Source: Helicobacter mesocricetorum (GTDB lineage Bacteria; Campylobacterota; Campylobacteria; Campylobacterales; Helicobacteraceae). Taken from it: a DNA stretch of 64,000 nucleotides. Shown here piece by piece: positions 39,631 through 48,131 of the stretch. Position 1 is the first letter of the stretch, and the number at the start of each line of letters is the position of its first letter. The notes beneath the pieces were generated by a model. It saw only the letters and a list, made by a program, of their open reading frames with translations, was not told where the DNA came from and did not search any database. The stretch covers positions 24,825 through 88,824 of the forward strand of contig NZ_FZPJ01000004.1 of assembly GCF_900198605.1 (NCBI RefSeq), given 5' to 3'. Both the position numbers and the translations under genes were made by a program.

Positions 39631-40536
39631 ATGCAAATGGAAAATCAAGCTATCGGGGCAATGACCGCTCTAGTTACTCCCTTTAAACAAGGGAAGGTTG
39701 ATTTGCAAACCTATGAAAAACTTATCCAAAGACAAATCAATAATGGTATTGATGCAGTTGTTCCCGTAGGCACAACCGGAGAATCGGCGACTTTAAGCCA
39801 TCAAGAACATAAAGAGTGCATTGAGGTTGCTATTAGTGTTTGCAAGGCAAATAAGGGAGTTTGCAAGGTTTTAGCGGGGGCTGGAAGTAATGCGACCCAA
39901 GAGGCTATAGAGCTTGCTAAGTTCGCCCAAAAGTGTGGTGCTGATGGTATTTTGTGCGTTACGCCTTATTATAATAAGCCCACCCAAGAGGGACTTTATC
40001 AGCATTACAAAACCGTTGCTAATGCCATTGAGATTCCGCTTATGCTTTATAATGTGCCGGGTAGAACGGGAGTGAATTTAGAATCCCCGACTATTTTGCG
40101 CCTTTTTGAGGAGATTCCAAACATTTATGGTGTCAAAGAAGCAAGTGGGAGTGTCGAAAAAGTTATTGATTTGAATGCGAGTGCTAGAGAGCTTGTTATT
40201 GTGAGTGGGGATGATTCTTTAAATTATCCTATTTTGTGCTGTGGTGGGGTTGGCGTTATTTCTGTAACTTCTAATCTCTTGCCCGATAAAATCGCGCAAC
40301 TTGTTCATAGTCTTTTAGAGAAAAACGACTTTAAAAAGGCTCATAGTCTTAGTAACGAGCTTTATGCAGTCAATAAAGCACTCTTTTGTGAGAGCAATCC
40401 TATCCCTATTAAAGCGGCGATGTATTTAAGTGGATTGCTTGAAACCTTGGAGTATCGTTTGCCTTTGATTGCTCCAAGTGTGGAAAATATGAAATATTTA
40501 GAAAACATTTTAAAACATTATGAGGTTATTAAATGA
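39631..40536 (+). CDS. dapA: 4-hydroxy-tetrahydrodipicolinate synthase
   Basis: The first committed step of lysine/diaminopimelate synthesis. The TIM-barrel aldolase shows [13 protein letters not shown], the catalytic Tyr in [13 protein letters not shown] and the Schiff-base Lys in [12 protein letters not shown]. 301 residues. Its stop overlaps the next gene by four bases. Confidence 0.96.
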   Translation: MQMENQAIGAMTALVTPFKQGKVDLQTYEKLIQRQINNGIDAVVPVGTTGESATLSHQEHKECIEVAISVCKANKGVCKVLAGAGSNATQEAIELAKFAQKCGADGILCVTPYYNKPTQEGLYQHYKTVANAIEIPLMLYNVPGRTGVNLESPTILRLFEEIPNIYGVKEASGSVEKVIDLNASARELVIVSGDDSLNYPILCCGGVGVISVTSNLLPDKIAQLVHSLLEKNDFKKAHSLSNELYAVNKALFCESNPIPIKAAMYLSGLLETLEYRLPLIAPSVENMKYLENILKHYEVIK

Positions 40537-41315
40537 AAGAAAATTTTAGAGGTAAAACATTAGTTATTAGTGGTGCTACAAGAGGCATTGGAAAGGCGAT
40601 TTTGTATCGCTTTGCAAAAGAGGGCGTTAATATCGCATTTACTTATAATAAAAACCAAGAGGAAGCGCAAAAAATCATTAATGATGTGCAAAATAAATAT
40701 GGTGTAAAAATAAAAACCTATCCTTTAAACATCTTAGAGCCAGAGACTTATAAGGATTTGTTTTTAGAGATTGATAAAGATTTTGAGAGAGTGGATTTCT
40801 TTATTAGTAATGCAATTATCTATGGCAAAAGTGTAGTTGGTGGATTTGCCCCTTTTATGCGCTTAAAGCCTAAGGGGCTAAACAATATTTATACCGCCAC
40901 GGTTTTAGCCTTTGTGATAGGGGCGCAAGAGGCTGCAAAGCGGATGCAAAAAGTAGGCGGAGGAAGCATTATTTCTCTAAGCTCCACAGGAAATTTAGTC
41001 TATATGCCAAATTATGCCGGACACGGGAACTCTAAAAACGCTGTTGAAACAATGGTAAAATATGCGGCTATGGAGTTAGGAGAGTTTAATATTCGCGTCA
41101 ATGCCGTGAGTGGAGGACCTATTGATACAGATGCGCTCAAAGCCTTTCCAGATTATGCAGAGATTAAATCAAAAGTAGAATCCCATAGCCCTCTTGGTCG
41201 TATGGGACAGCCAGAAGACATTGCTGGGGCTTGTTTGTTTTTGTGTGATGATGATTCTAGCTCTTGGCTCACTGGACAGACGATTGTAATTGATGGGGGG
41301 ACAACCTTTAAATAA
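40533..41315 (+). CDS. Short-chain dehydrogenase resembling FabL enoyl-ACP reductase
   Basis: A 260-residue NAD(P)-dependent SDR with the cofactor loop [15 protein letters not shown]. The catalytic tyrosine and lysine are spaced Y-x6-K (YAGHGNSK), the enoyl-ACP reductase pattern, not Y-x3-K of classical SDRs. The segment [19 protein letters not shown] closely resembles Bacillus FabL. The H. pylori equivalent (HP1014) was first annotated as 7-alpha-hydroxysteroid dehydrogenase (hdhA). I infer a fatty-acid enoyl reductase role, which would sit well beside the phospholipid gene pgsA immediately downstream. Confidence 0.82.
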   Translation: MKENFRGKTLVISGATRGIGKAILYRFAKEGVNIAFTYNKNQEEAQKIINDVQNKYGVKIKTYPLNILEPETYKDLFLEIDKDFERVDFFISNAIIYGKSVVGGFAPFMRLKPKGLNNIYTATVLAFVIGAQEAAKRMQKVGGGSIISLSSTGNLVYMPNYAGHGNSKNAVETMVKYAAMELGEFNIRVNAVSGGPIDTDALKAFPDYAEIKSKVESHSPLGRMGQPEDIAGACLFLCDDDSSSWLTGQTIVIDGGTTFK

Positions 41316-41861
41316 ATGTGGAATATTCAAAAGCTTCCTAATCTCTTAACGATTCTTAGGATATTTTTTGCTTTTTTGTTGTTATGTATTATTCTTTATG
41401 GGCAATACCTTTTGCCTCCGCCCATTCACCCTACTTGGATAAATTATTTTGCTTGTTTGGTGTTTTGTATCGCAAGTATTACAGATTTTTTTGATGGATT
41501 TATTGCGAGGGAATATCAAGTAACTAGCAGTTTTGGAGAGATTTTTGACCCTCTAGCAGATAAGCTTTTGATGTTATCGGCGTTTATTGGGCTTTTGGTT
41601 TTGGAGAGGGCAAATGTGTGGGCTGTGTTTTTGATTTTAGTGCGCGAATTTTTTATCACGGGTTTGCGTGTAGTAGCAGCGACAAATGGAGTAAATGTCC
41701 AAGCTTCAAAACTAGGCAAATACAAAACAGGACTGCAAATTACAGCGGTTGCCTTTTTGCTTATGGATTATTCCTTTGCCCCAGCGACTTTGTGGTTAGC
41801 GGTTATTTTGACGCTTTATTCAGGCTATGATTATGTGCGATTTTATATGTTATCGCGTTAA
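41316..41861 (+). CDS. pgsA: CDP-diacylglycerol-glycerol-3-phosphate 3-phosphatidyltransferase
   Basis: An integral membrane enzyme making phosphatidylglycerol phosphate. It carries the CDP-alcohol phosphotransferase motif DFFDGFIARE, then G, D and D in FGEIFDPLADK. 181 residues, about five membrane helices. Its ATG directly follows the stop of the SDR gene. Confidence 0.95.
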   Translation: MWNIQKLPNLLTILRIFFAFLLLCIILYGQYLLPPPIHPTWINYFACLVFCIASITDFFDGFIAREYQVTSSFGEIFDPLADKLLMLSAFIGLLVLERANVWAVFLILVREFFITGLRVVAATNGVNVQASKLGKYKTGLQITAVAFLLMDYSFAPATLWLAVILTLYSGYDYVRFYMLSR

Positions 41862-41870
41862 AGGTTTGTA

Positions 41871-42941
41871 ATGGGAATTATAGGTTCAATTTTGGTTTTG
41901 TCATTTTTGGTTTTTTTTCACGAATTAGGGCATTTTTTAGCCGCTAAATTCTTTGGTGTGAAGGTAGAGGCTTTTAGTATCGGCTTTGGCAAACAAAGAA
42001 TCTTGAAAAAAGTCATAGGAGAGACAGAGTATTCTTTGCGTCCTATCCCACTTGGAGGATTTGTGCAGCTTAAAGGACAAAGCGATATAGATCCCAAAAT
42101 GCGTAATTATGATAGAGATAGTCTCTATGGGATTGCACATTGGAAAAGGCTTGTTATTTTAGCAGCAGGGTCGTTTTTTAATCTTTTATTAGCCTTTTTG
42201 CTTTATATAGCAGTTGCATTTATTGGGCAAAATGAATTAGTGCCGGTTATTGGGAAAGTAGAGCCAAATATGCCAGCAAGTGAAGCGAGGCTAAAAGAGG
42301 GCGATGAGATATTGGCTATTAATGGGGATTTGATTAAAACTTGGGGGGAATTAAGCAAGGCTGTTGAGCAATCAAAGGGGAGTTTGGAGATTGTTTTTTT
42401 ACGCAATAACCAAGAATATATTACGACTATTATTCCAAAGATAGGTCAGAGTAAAAATATTTTTGGAGAGGTTATATCGCGTCCTTTATTGGGAATTGTC
42501 TCATCTGGAGAAGTAAGGGTGGTTTCTTATTCTTTGTTTGAGAGCATTCCTGTGGCTTGGGATAAGACTCTTGAGGGGGGCTTACTTATCCTACAAGGGG
42601 TTAAAAAGCTTCTTAGCGGGATTGTCCCTGTTAGCGAAGTTGGTGGAGTTGTTTCTATTGTTTCTATTACCAAAAAGGCAACAGAGCTTGGGATTGTTAC
42701 ACTCTTTGCCTTTAGTGCTTTGATTTCTATTAATTTAGGAATTTTAAACCTATTACCTATCCCTGCTTTAGATGGCGGGCATATTATTTTTACGCTTTAT
42801 GAGATGATAACTAAGAGGATTCCTAGTGTGAATACATTCTATCGCCTTACAATGGCAGGGTGGATTGTGCTTTTTGGTCTTATGGGGCTTGGGTTGTATA
42901 ATGATATTTCAAGAATCCTAAATGGCGCAATGCCTTTTTAA
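41871..42941 (+). CDS. rseP: Site-2 intramembrane zinc protease RseP
   Basis: A 356-residue S2P family protease. The first helix carries the zinc-binding HELGH and the last region the third ligand in NLLPIPALDGGHI. A PDZ domain lies between (about 110-185). The family cuts membrane-bound anti-sigma factors or signal-peptide remnants; no anti-sigma is seen here. It follows pgsA by nine bases. Confidence 0.93.
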   Translation: MGIIGSILVLSFLVFFHELGHFLAAKFFGVKVEAFSIGFGKQRILKKVIGETEYSLRPIPLGGFVQLKGQSDIDPKMRNYDRDSLYGIAHWKRLVILAAGSFFNLLLAFLLYIAVAFIGQNELVPVIGKVEPNMPASEARLKEGDEILAINGDLIKTWGELSKAVEQSKGSLEIVFLRNNQEYITTIIPKIGQSKNIFGEVISRPLLGIVSSGEVRVVSYSLFESIPVAWDKTLEGGLLILQGVKKLLSGIVPVSEVGGVVSIVSITKKATELGIVTLFAFSALISINLGILNLLPIPALDGGHIIFTLYEMITKRIPSVNTFYRLTMAGWIVLFGLMGLGLYNDISRILNGAMPF

Positions 42942-42952
42942 AGCGAGAGAAA

Positions 42953-43183
42953 ATGAAGTTTTTTGGGGTGTGTGTTAATCTTGTGTGTGCGGTGGTGTTT
43001 TTGAGTGGTTGTTTGTATCGCAATAAATGCGGCTATTCCAACTCTTATTGGGAGGAGAAGGGGTATTATTATGATGCACAAGGGAATTATCGCGAAATTT
43101 GCCCTCCTGATAATATTATTTATAGAGATGATGCGCCCAGAGGGAATGATAGCTTAATGGATTTTGATGCTCCAATCTATTAG
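42953..43183 (+). CDS. Small predicted lipoprotein
   Basis: A 76-residue protein with a lipoprotein signal: hydrophobic helix ending in LSGC. The mature part of about 56 residues is Tyr/Asn/Asp-rich, with two further Cys. No domain is recognised. It lies 11 bases after rseP and overlaps the start of cmoB. Confidence 0.75.
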   Translation: MKFFGVCVNLVCAVVFLSGCLYRNKCGYSNSYWEEKGYYYDAQGNYREICPPDNIIYRDDAPRGNDSLMDFDAPIY

Positions 43184-44078
43184 AGCAAAGCGCAATGTAG
43201 CCCTAACCTTTAAGCATATCTTGCCATTAATAGAAAAATTAGAATCCCTAAAGTGCATTCCTAACAATGAATTAGAAAATGAAGTGTTGGAGTATGGAGA
43301 GTTTGTGGGGGGTAAGTTTCCTCATTTGAGCTTTCATTCACAATCTCTTATAAAAGAAGTCGCAAAATCGCTTATTCCTTGGCGTAAAGGACCTTTTAGG
43401 GTTAATGACTTAAGTATTGATAGCGAATGGAATAGTGCGATTAAATATGGACTTTTAGAGCCATTTTTGAATCTTGAAGGGAAGATTGTGGGGGATGTAG
43501 GCTGTAACAATGGCTATTATATGTTTAGGATGCTCCCACAAAACCCTAAACAAATCGTTGGTTTAGACCCTATGCCACTTTGTAAAGTGCAATTTGATTT
43601 TATGCAGTTTTTTATGAGGGATGAAAGGATAGCATTTGAGCTTTTGGGGATAGAGGATTTGCCATTTTTGGGAATAGAGTTTGATGTTTTGCTCTGTCTT
43701 GGGGTGCTTTATCATCGAAAAAGCCCATTGGATTCTATTAAAATTATCTACAATGCCTTAAAAAATGGCGGAGAAGCGATTTTTGATAGCATTATAATTC
43801 CCGGCGAAGAGGAAATTTGCCTTTGCCCAAAGGGGAGTTATGCAAAGATGAAAAATGTGTATTTTATCCCCACATTAAAAACTTTTGAAAATTGGCTTTA
43901 TCGGTGCGGGTTTAAAGAAGTTACACTCATTGCGACAATCAAAACAGAAAAGATAGAGCAGAGAAAAACTCCTTGGAGCACTCAAGAGAGTTTGGAGGAT
44001 TTTTTGGATTCTACTTCAAAAGAGACTATTGAGGGCTATCCAGCACCCCAAAGAGCCTATTTAAAGGTTAAGAAATGA
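43167..44078 (+). CDS. cmoB: tRNA U34 carboxymethyltransferase CmoB
   Basis: Uses carboxy-S-adenosylmethionine to make 5-carboxymethoxyuridine at tRNA position 34. Family signatures are LIPWRKGPFRVNDL, the SAM loop VGDVGCNNGYYMFRM, LGVLYHRKSPLDS and KMKNVYFIPTLKTFENWL. The ATG at 43167 overlaps the lipoprotein gene by 17 bases and has a weak ribosome site, which suggests coupling. CmoA, which makes the cofactor, is not in the window. Confidence 0.94.
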   Translation: MLQSIRAKRNVALTFKHILPLIEKLESLKCIPNNELENEVLEYGEFVGGKFPHLSFHSQSLIKEVAKSLIPWRKGPFRVNDLSIDSEWNSAIKYGLLEPFLNLEGKIVGDVGCNNGYYMFRMLPQNPKQIVGLDPMPLCKVQFDFMQFFMRDERIAFELLGIEDLPFLGIEFDVLLCLGVLYHRKSPLDSIKIIYNALKNGGEAIFDSIIIPGEEEICLCPKGSYAKMKNVYFIPTLKTFENWLYRCGFKEVTLIATIKTEKIEQRKTPWSTQESLEDFLDSTSKETIEGYPAPQRAYLKVKK

Positions 44079-44104
44079 ATTTTAGTGTTTTAAGGCTTTT
44101 TGGT

Positions 44105-44110
44105 TATAAT
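44105..44110 (+). promoter_or_regulatory. -10 element for the YceI gene
   Basis: TATAAT 35 bases before the ATG at 44140. Confidence 0.5.
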
Positions 44111-44139
44111 TCAGGCTACATTTTATATAAGGATCTTTA

Positions 44140-44682
44140 ATGAAAAAACTCTTAACCATTTCTACAATAGTTGCTTTTTTAAGCTTACCAGTTTTAGCAG
44201 CTCCCTATGCTTTAGATAAAGCCAAATCAAAAGTAGATTTTCAGATAAATCATTTAAAGCTTTCTGTGGTTCATGGAAACTTTGATAAGTTTGAAGCTAT
44301 TATTGATTATGATACTGCTAGTAATAAGCTTAATGTCTTTGAGGGCAAAGTCGAAGTTTCTTCTATAGATACTGCTAATACGAAACGAGATGAACATTTA
44401 AGGGCGGAGGATATTTTTAATGTCAAAAAATACCCTAATATGACTTTTAAGATGACAAAGTTTGAAAATGGGAAGATTTATGGAGATTTAACGATTAAGG
44501 GAGTAACAAAAGCAATTACATTAGATAGCACAATGAAAAATAAAGGGAATGTTTTAGAGGTTTTAGCCAACACTAAAGTTAAACGTTCTGATTTTAATGT
44601 CGTGTGGGAATCAAATCTTAAAGATAGTCTTGTAAGTGATGAATTAGAAATCAAGCTTACTTTAACCGCTATGTCAAAATAA
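44140..44682 (+). CDS. Secreted YceI-family lipocalin-like protein
   Basis: A 180-residue protein with a clear signal peptide (MKKLLTISTIVAFLSLPVLA) and a YceI beta-barrel: YALDKAKSKVDFQINHL, the FDKFEAIIDYD strand and HLRAEDIFNVKKYPNMTFK. The family binds isoprenoid or fatty-acid-like ligands in the periplasm. H. pylori has a homologue (HP1286 by recall). A terminator follows. Confidence 0.92.
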   Translation: MKKLLTISTIVAFLSLPVLAAPYALDKAKSKVDFQINHLKLSVVHGNFDKFEAIIDYDTASNKLNVFEGKVEVSSIDTANTKRDEHLRAEDIFNVKKYPNMTFKMTKFENGKIYGDLTIKGVTKAITLDSTMKNKGNVLEVLANTKVKRSDFNVVWESNLKDSLVSDELEIKLTLTAMSK

Positions 44683-44686
44683 TCTT

Positions 44687-44720
44687 AGATTCTACGAAAG
44701 TAGAGTCTATCTATTTTCTT
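44687..44720 (+). terminator. Terminator after the YceI gene
   Basis: AGATTCTAC (44687-44695) pairs with GTAGAGTCT (44700-44708) around GAAA, with one G-U pair. A T-rich tail follows (TATCTATTTTCTT). Confidence 0.75.
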
Positions 44721-44836
44721 ATTTAAATTGCCTCTACCCTAGCTTTTAATCATTAGCTACTTCAATAAATTAAATTACTTAAAGCATAAAATTTAAGATG
44801 AAGTTTTTAATAGAAGTTTCTAACGTCAAAGCATTA

Positions 44837-45220
44837 TCATCTTGGTGGATTTTTATAGCAGAATATACAAAAAACCGCTAATTCTCCGCCTAATATTGGT
44901 GCTAAAAAGGAATAGCTATAACTAAAATCTAGCCAAACTTTAAGGGGCAAAAGAGGGCAGATTCGTGCTCCCCTATCTCTAGCGGGATTAATCGCATAGC
45001 CTGTGGTAGAACCAAGACTTAAGCCCAATAACCCAAACAAGAATCCCTACGGGCAAAGTCCCAATGTTCCCTAAGCCTATTTTTGCCTGTGGGTCTTGAG
45101 TGAGTAAAATAAAAGAGTCCCCTTATGATTGCTCTAAGGCTATCTTATGTGGGTAATTCCAAATTTCTTGGTTTTTTAATCCCTTAGAGGGGATGGTTGT
45201 TTTTGGAGTAAAGGGATGAA
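44837..45220 (-). pseudogene. Glycerol uptake facilitator (GlpF/aquaporin) relic
   Basis: Minus-strand DNA encodes the C-terminal third of an aquaglyceroporin in broken frames. One frame gives FILLTQDPQAKIGLGNIG and PVGILVWVIGL (about 45030-45125). The next frame resumes with SLGSTTGYAINPARDRGARI, the second NPA motif with its Arg, and continues to LAPILGG and a stop at 44837. The switch is one extra A near 45027 (GGGCTTAAGTCTTGG where GGGCTTAGTCTTGG would stay in frame). Upstream, YPHKIALEQS around 45165-45195 fits an earlier GlpF segment, implying an internal deletion. The N-terminal half is gone. Confidence 0.8.
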
Positions 45221-45314
45221 TGCTAATTGATAAAATAGCCTTGCCATATCCCCATAGGGGGCTTGTGGGATTATTTTGTATGTGTTAGAATCTCTAAAAA
45301 TTTAGGAGTATAAA
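45221..45314. other. cbiM leader region
   Basis: A short stretch with CCCC-ATA-GGGG palindrome near 45250-45261 and an AGGAG ribosome site before cbiM. I see no cobalamin riboswitch and no NikR-type palindrome. Confidence 0.35.
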
Positions 45315-46310
45315 ATGCATATGGCAGATGCTTTACTCTCTCCTTCTGTGGCAGGGATAATGTATGTTTGTTCGGGTGTTGTTGGGGCATATTGCATTAA
45401 AAAAATACAAACACAAGATGACCCTAAGAAAATTGCTATGATGGGAATTATGGGGGCTTTTGTGTTTGCTACACAAATGATTAATTTCTCCATACCCGCA
45501 ACAGGTTCTTCCGGGCATTTATCTGGAGGTGTTTTGCTTATGGCAATCTTAGGACCTTATGCAGCCTTTTTAACAATGATTAGTGTGCTTTTTATCCAAA
45601 GCCTTTTATTTGCCGATGGCGGGTTGTTGGCATTGGGGGCTAATATTTGGAATATGGGATTTTATGGCTGTTTTATTGGGGCATTGATATGGAAAGCCAT
45701 TATAGCAAGGGGTATTTCTAGGGGTAAAATTATCCTTGCTTCTATCCTTGCTAGTGTTATTACTTTACAATTTGGTGCTTTTTCTGTGGTTTTAGAAACA
45801 TTGGCTTCGAGTATTACTTCCTTGCCTTTCACAGCTTTTCTTGCGGCTATGCAACCCATTCATTTGGCTATTGGTTTTGTTGATGGGCTTATAACGGCTA
45901 TGGTGCTATGTTTTATTTATGAGATGCGTGCAAATATCTTGTGGGGTGTCGAAGATTCTACTCCTAATCGCCAAAAATTTGCTTTTTCAAAGCTCTTTGC
46001 TCTATTGGCTATTATCACATTTGTGATTGCTGGATTGCTTTCACTCATAGCTTCAGGACTTCCTGATGGATTGGAATGGTCTTTAGAGAGAGTGGCGGGT
46101 TCTAGTGAGTTAAAAGCAGAGGGAAATATTTATGAGAGTGCTTTAGCTTTACAAGAGAGCATCGCATTGCTTCCAGATTATGGTTTTTTGGGTTCTGAAA
46201 GTATTTTAGGGACTTCTTTTTCTGGTATTGTGGGTTCTTTGGTTGTGTTATTCCTTTGTGTGTTGGGTTGTTATTTCTTTAGGATTTTTAAGAATAAGCG
46301 GTATGGATAA
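45315..46310 (+). CDS. cbiM: ECF nickel/cobalt transporter S-component (CbiM/NikM with fused NikN-like domain)
   Basis: The 331-residue membrane protein begins MHMADALLSP; in this family His2 is a metal ligand, which fixes the start at 45315. SSGHLSGGVLLMAILGP supplies the other loop His. After seven or so helices, a C-terminal part with SGLPDGLEWSLERVAG and a last helix resembles the NikN/CbiN auxiliary subunit, here fused. Partners cbiQ and cbiO follow with overlaps. The metal, Ni or Co, cannot be told from sequence. Confidence 0.9.
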   Translation: MHMADALLSPSVAGIMYVCSGVVGAYCIKKIQTQDDPKKIAMMGIMGAFVFATQMINFSIPATGSSGHLSGGVLLMAILGPYAAFLTMISVLFIQSLLFADGGLLALGANIWNMGFYGCFIGALIWKAIIARGISRGKIILASILASVITLQFGAFSVVLETLASSITSLPFTAFLAAMQPIHLAIGFVDGLITAMVLCFIYEMRANILWGVEDSTPNRQKFAFSKLFALLAIITFVIAGLLSLIASGLPDGLEWSLERVAGSSELKAEGNIYESALALQESIALLPDYGFLGSESILGTSFSGIVGSLVVLFLCVLGCYFFRIFKNKRYG

Positions 46311-47103
46311 AATATCTAGCGCATTAGAGCAAATACGAATACTAGATGAATTATCTAGGGAGGATAAATGGATTAATAAGATTCATCCTCTTTTTAAATT
46401 AATCGTTACACTTTTTTATATCATTCTTGTTGTCTCCTATGATAAATACCATATTATAGGGTTGCTTATTATGCTAGTTTATCCGCTTGTTATGTTTGAG
46501 CTTAGTGGAATCCCTTTGTTTAAAACTCTATATCGCCTAAGATTCTTGCTTATTTTCATTGCTTTTTTAGGGATTTTCAATCCTTTTTTTGATGATAAGC
46601 CTTTGATTGTGTGGGGGCAAGTTACCCTAACCGGAGGGGTAATTTCTATGATTACGCTTATTCTTAAGGGAATACTAAGCCTTTTGGCTTCTTATTTGCT
46701 TATTGCTACCACTTCTATGGAGGGGATTTGCTATGCTTTGAGGACTTTGTATGTGCCTAAGGTGCTTGTTACACAGATTTTGCTTACCTATCGTTATATT
46801 CCTATTTTTTTGTTAGAGGTTCAATGCACTTTAGAAGCCTATTCTCTAAAGACGCCCAAAAAAGGAGGGATTAGCTTTAAAGCTTGGGGGTCTTTAGTGG
46901 GATTAATCCTTTTAAGGAGCATAAATAGGGCTTATGAAGTGTATCAGAGTATGCGTTTAAGAGGCTTTAGTGGAGAGTTTTATTTTTTAAAGTATGGCAA
47001 GGTTGTATGGATTCAATCTTGGTATGCAATAAGCTGGGTGATTGTTTTGTCCTTATTTCGCAATATTTTTATCTTTGAGATGGTAGGAGATTGGTTTTTA
47101 TGA
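46303..47103 (+). CDS. cbiQ: ECF transporter transmembrane (T) component CbiQ
   Basis: A 266-residue membrane protein coupling CbiM to the ATPase. A helix-rich core is followed by YQSMRLRGFSG, the Ala-Arg-Gly-like coupling motif of the family. I chose ATG 46303, overlapping cbiM by eight bases; an upstream in-frame ATG lies far inside cbiM. It overlaps cbiO by four bases (ATGA). Confidence 0.9.
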   Translation: MDKISSALEQIRILDELSREDKWINKIHPLFKLIVTLFYIILVVSYDKYHIIGLLIMLVYPLVMFELSGIPLFKTLYRLRFLLIFIAFLGIFNPFFDDKPLIVWGQVTLTGGVISMITLILKGILSLLASYLLIATTSMEGICYALRTLYVPKVLVTQILLTYRYIPIFLLEVQCTLEAYSLKTPKKGGISFKAWGSLVGLILLRSINRAYEVYQSMRLRGFSGEFYFLKYGKVVWIQSWYAISWVIVLSLFRNIFIFEMVGDWFL

Positions 47104-47843
47104 ATCTTTCAAATCCTTATGTGGTGGTTGATAAACTTAATTTTGGCTATAAAAAAGAGAATGTTTTATTAAAAAATCTATCTTTTGAGATTTTAGAGGG
47201 AGAGAGTGTAGGTATCATAGGGCAAAATGGTGCGGGAAAATCCACGCTTTTAAAGTTATTAGTAGGGCTTGAGAGTAATTTTAGCGGAGAAGTTTTTATC
47301 GACAAAATAGCCCTAAAGAAAGAAAATTTGGCACTTATTTTACAAAAGATAGGCTATGTTTTCCAAGAATCTAATCATCAGCTTTTTATGCCTAATGTTT
47401 ATGATGATATAGCCTTTGCTCCAAGGAATTATCGATTGCTAGAAGTGGATACATTGGTGCATAATGCGCTAGAAAAAGTAGGGATTTTGCATTTAAAGCA
47501 TAGGCAGACTTATGGATTATCAGGAGGGGAGAAAAAGCTAGTATGTATCGCAAGTGCTTTGGCGATGAATCCAGATATTTTATTACTTGATGAGCCTTCT
47601 ATTACTCTTGATTCCAAAAATCGTAGGAATCTCATACAGATTTTAAAGAATCTACCCCAAAGTAAGGTGATTATTTCTCACGATTTGGACTTTTTATTAG
47701 AAACTTGCTCGAAAATCCTAATGCTTTATAGGGGTGAGATTGTAGCTCAAGGAAAGTGTAAAGAAATACTTACCAATAAAGACTTGCTGGAGAAATATAA
47801 TTTAGAGCTTCCCCTCTCTTATCAGGGAAGTTTAGGTATTTAA
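47100..47843 (+). CDS. cbiO: ECF transporter ATPase CbiO
   Basis: A 247-residue ABC ATPase: Walker A IIGQNGAGKSTLLKLL, Q-loop YVFQESNHQLF, signature YGLSGGEKK, Walker B DILLLDEPSITLD and the switch His in VIISHDLDFLL. The start at 47100 overlaps cbiQ and follows AGGAG. It powers metal uptake by CbiMQ. Confidence 0.95.
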   Translation: MNLSNPYVVVDKLNFGYKKENVLLKNLSFEILEGESVGIIGQNGAGKSTLLKLLVGLESNFSGEVFIDKIALKKENLALILQKIGYVFQESNHQLFMPNVYDDIAFAPRNYRLLEVDTLVHNALEKVGILHLKHRQTYGLSGGEKKLVCIASALAMNPDILLLDEPSITLDSKNRRNLIQILKNLPQSKVIISHDLDFLLETCSKILMLYRGEIVAQGKCKEILTNKDLLEKYNLELPLSYQGSLGI

Positions 47844-47847
47844 GAAG

Positions 47848-48123
47848 TTATAGGAATTTATCAATAGCTTTTTGAAGTTCTTTGATGGTTTCAGCATCGT
47901 TTGTTTTTATGGCATTAACAATGCAGTGATCAATATGGTCTTTTAAAACCACCTTTGCTATCCCATTAATAGCGGATTTCACAGCAGCTAATTGGATAAG
48001 TATTTCGCTACAATCCCTATCGTTTTTTACCATAGTTTTTATCGATTCCATATGCCCTATCGCCCTTGATAGCCGGTTTAATACAATTTTTGTTTGTGTA
48101 TGTTGGAGAGTTTTATTACACAT
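47848..48123 (-). CDS. CsoR/RcnR-family metal-sensing repressor
   Basis: A 91-residue all-helical DUF156 regulator with core CSEILIQLAAVKSAINGIAK. Putative ligands are Cys38, His63 and Cys67, spaced exactly as the Cu(I)-binding Cys-His-Cys of CsoR; RcnR would have His at the last position. The N-terminus also has Cys2 and His8. I start at ATG 48123, with AGGAG upstream, rather than 48150, which lies within dcuC. It converges on cbiO, so the genes it controls may be its own, dcuC or elsewhere. Confidence 0.88.
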   Translation of the reverse strand: MCNKTLQHTQTKIVLNRLSRAIGHMESIKTMVKNDRDCSEILIQLAAVKSAINGIAKVVLKDHIDHCIVNAIKTNDAETIKELQKAIDKFL

Positions 48124-48131
48124 TTTCGCTC

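Noticed and set aside
44837..45040. 67-codon ORF as a functional small protein
   Set aside because: Its sequence is the interior of an aquaglyceroporin cut by a frameshift; it lacks a ribosome site and N-terminal helices.
45221..45314. Possible cobalamin riboswitch before cbiM
   Set aside because: The leader is too short and lacks the B12-box; only a small CCCC/GGGG palindrome is present.
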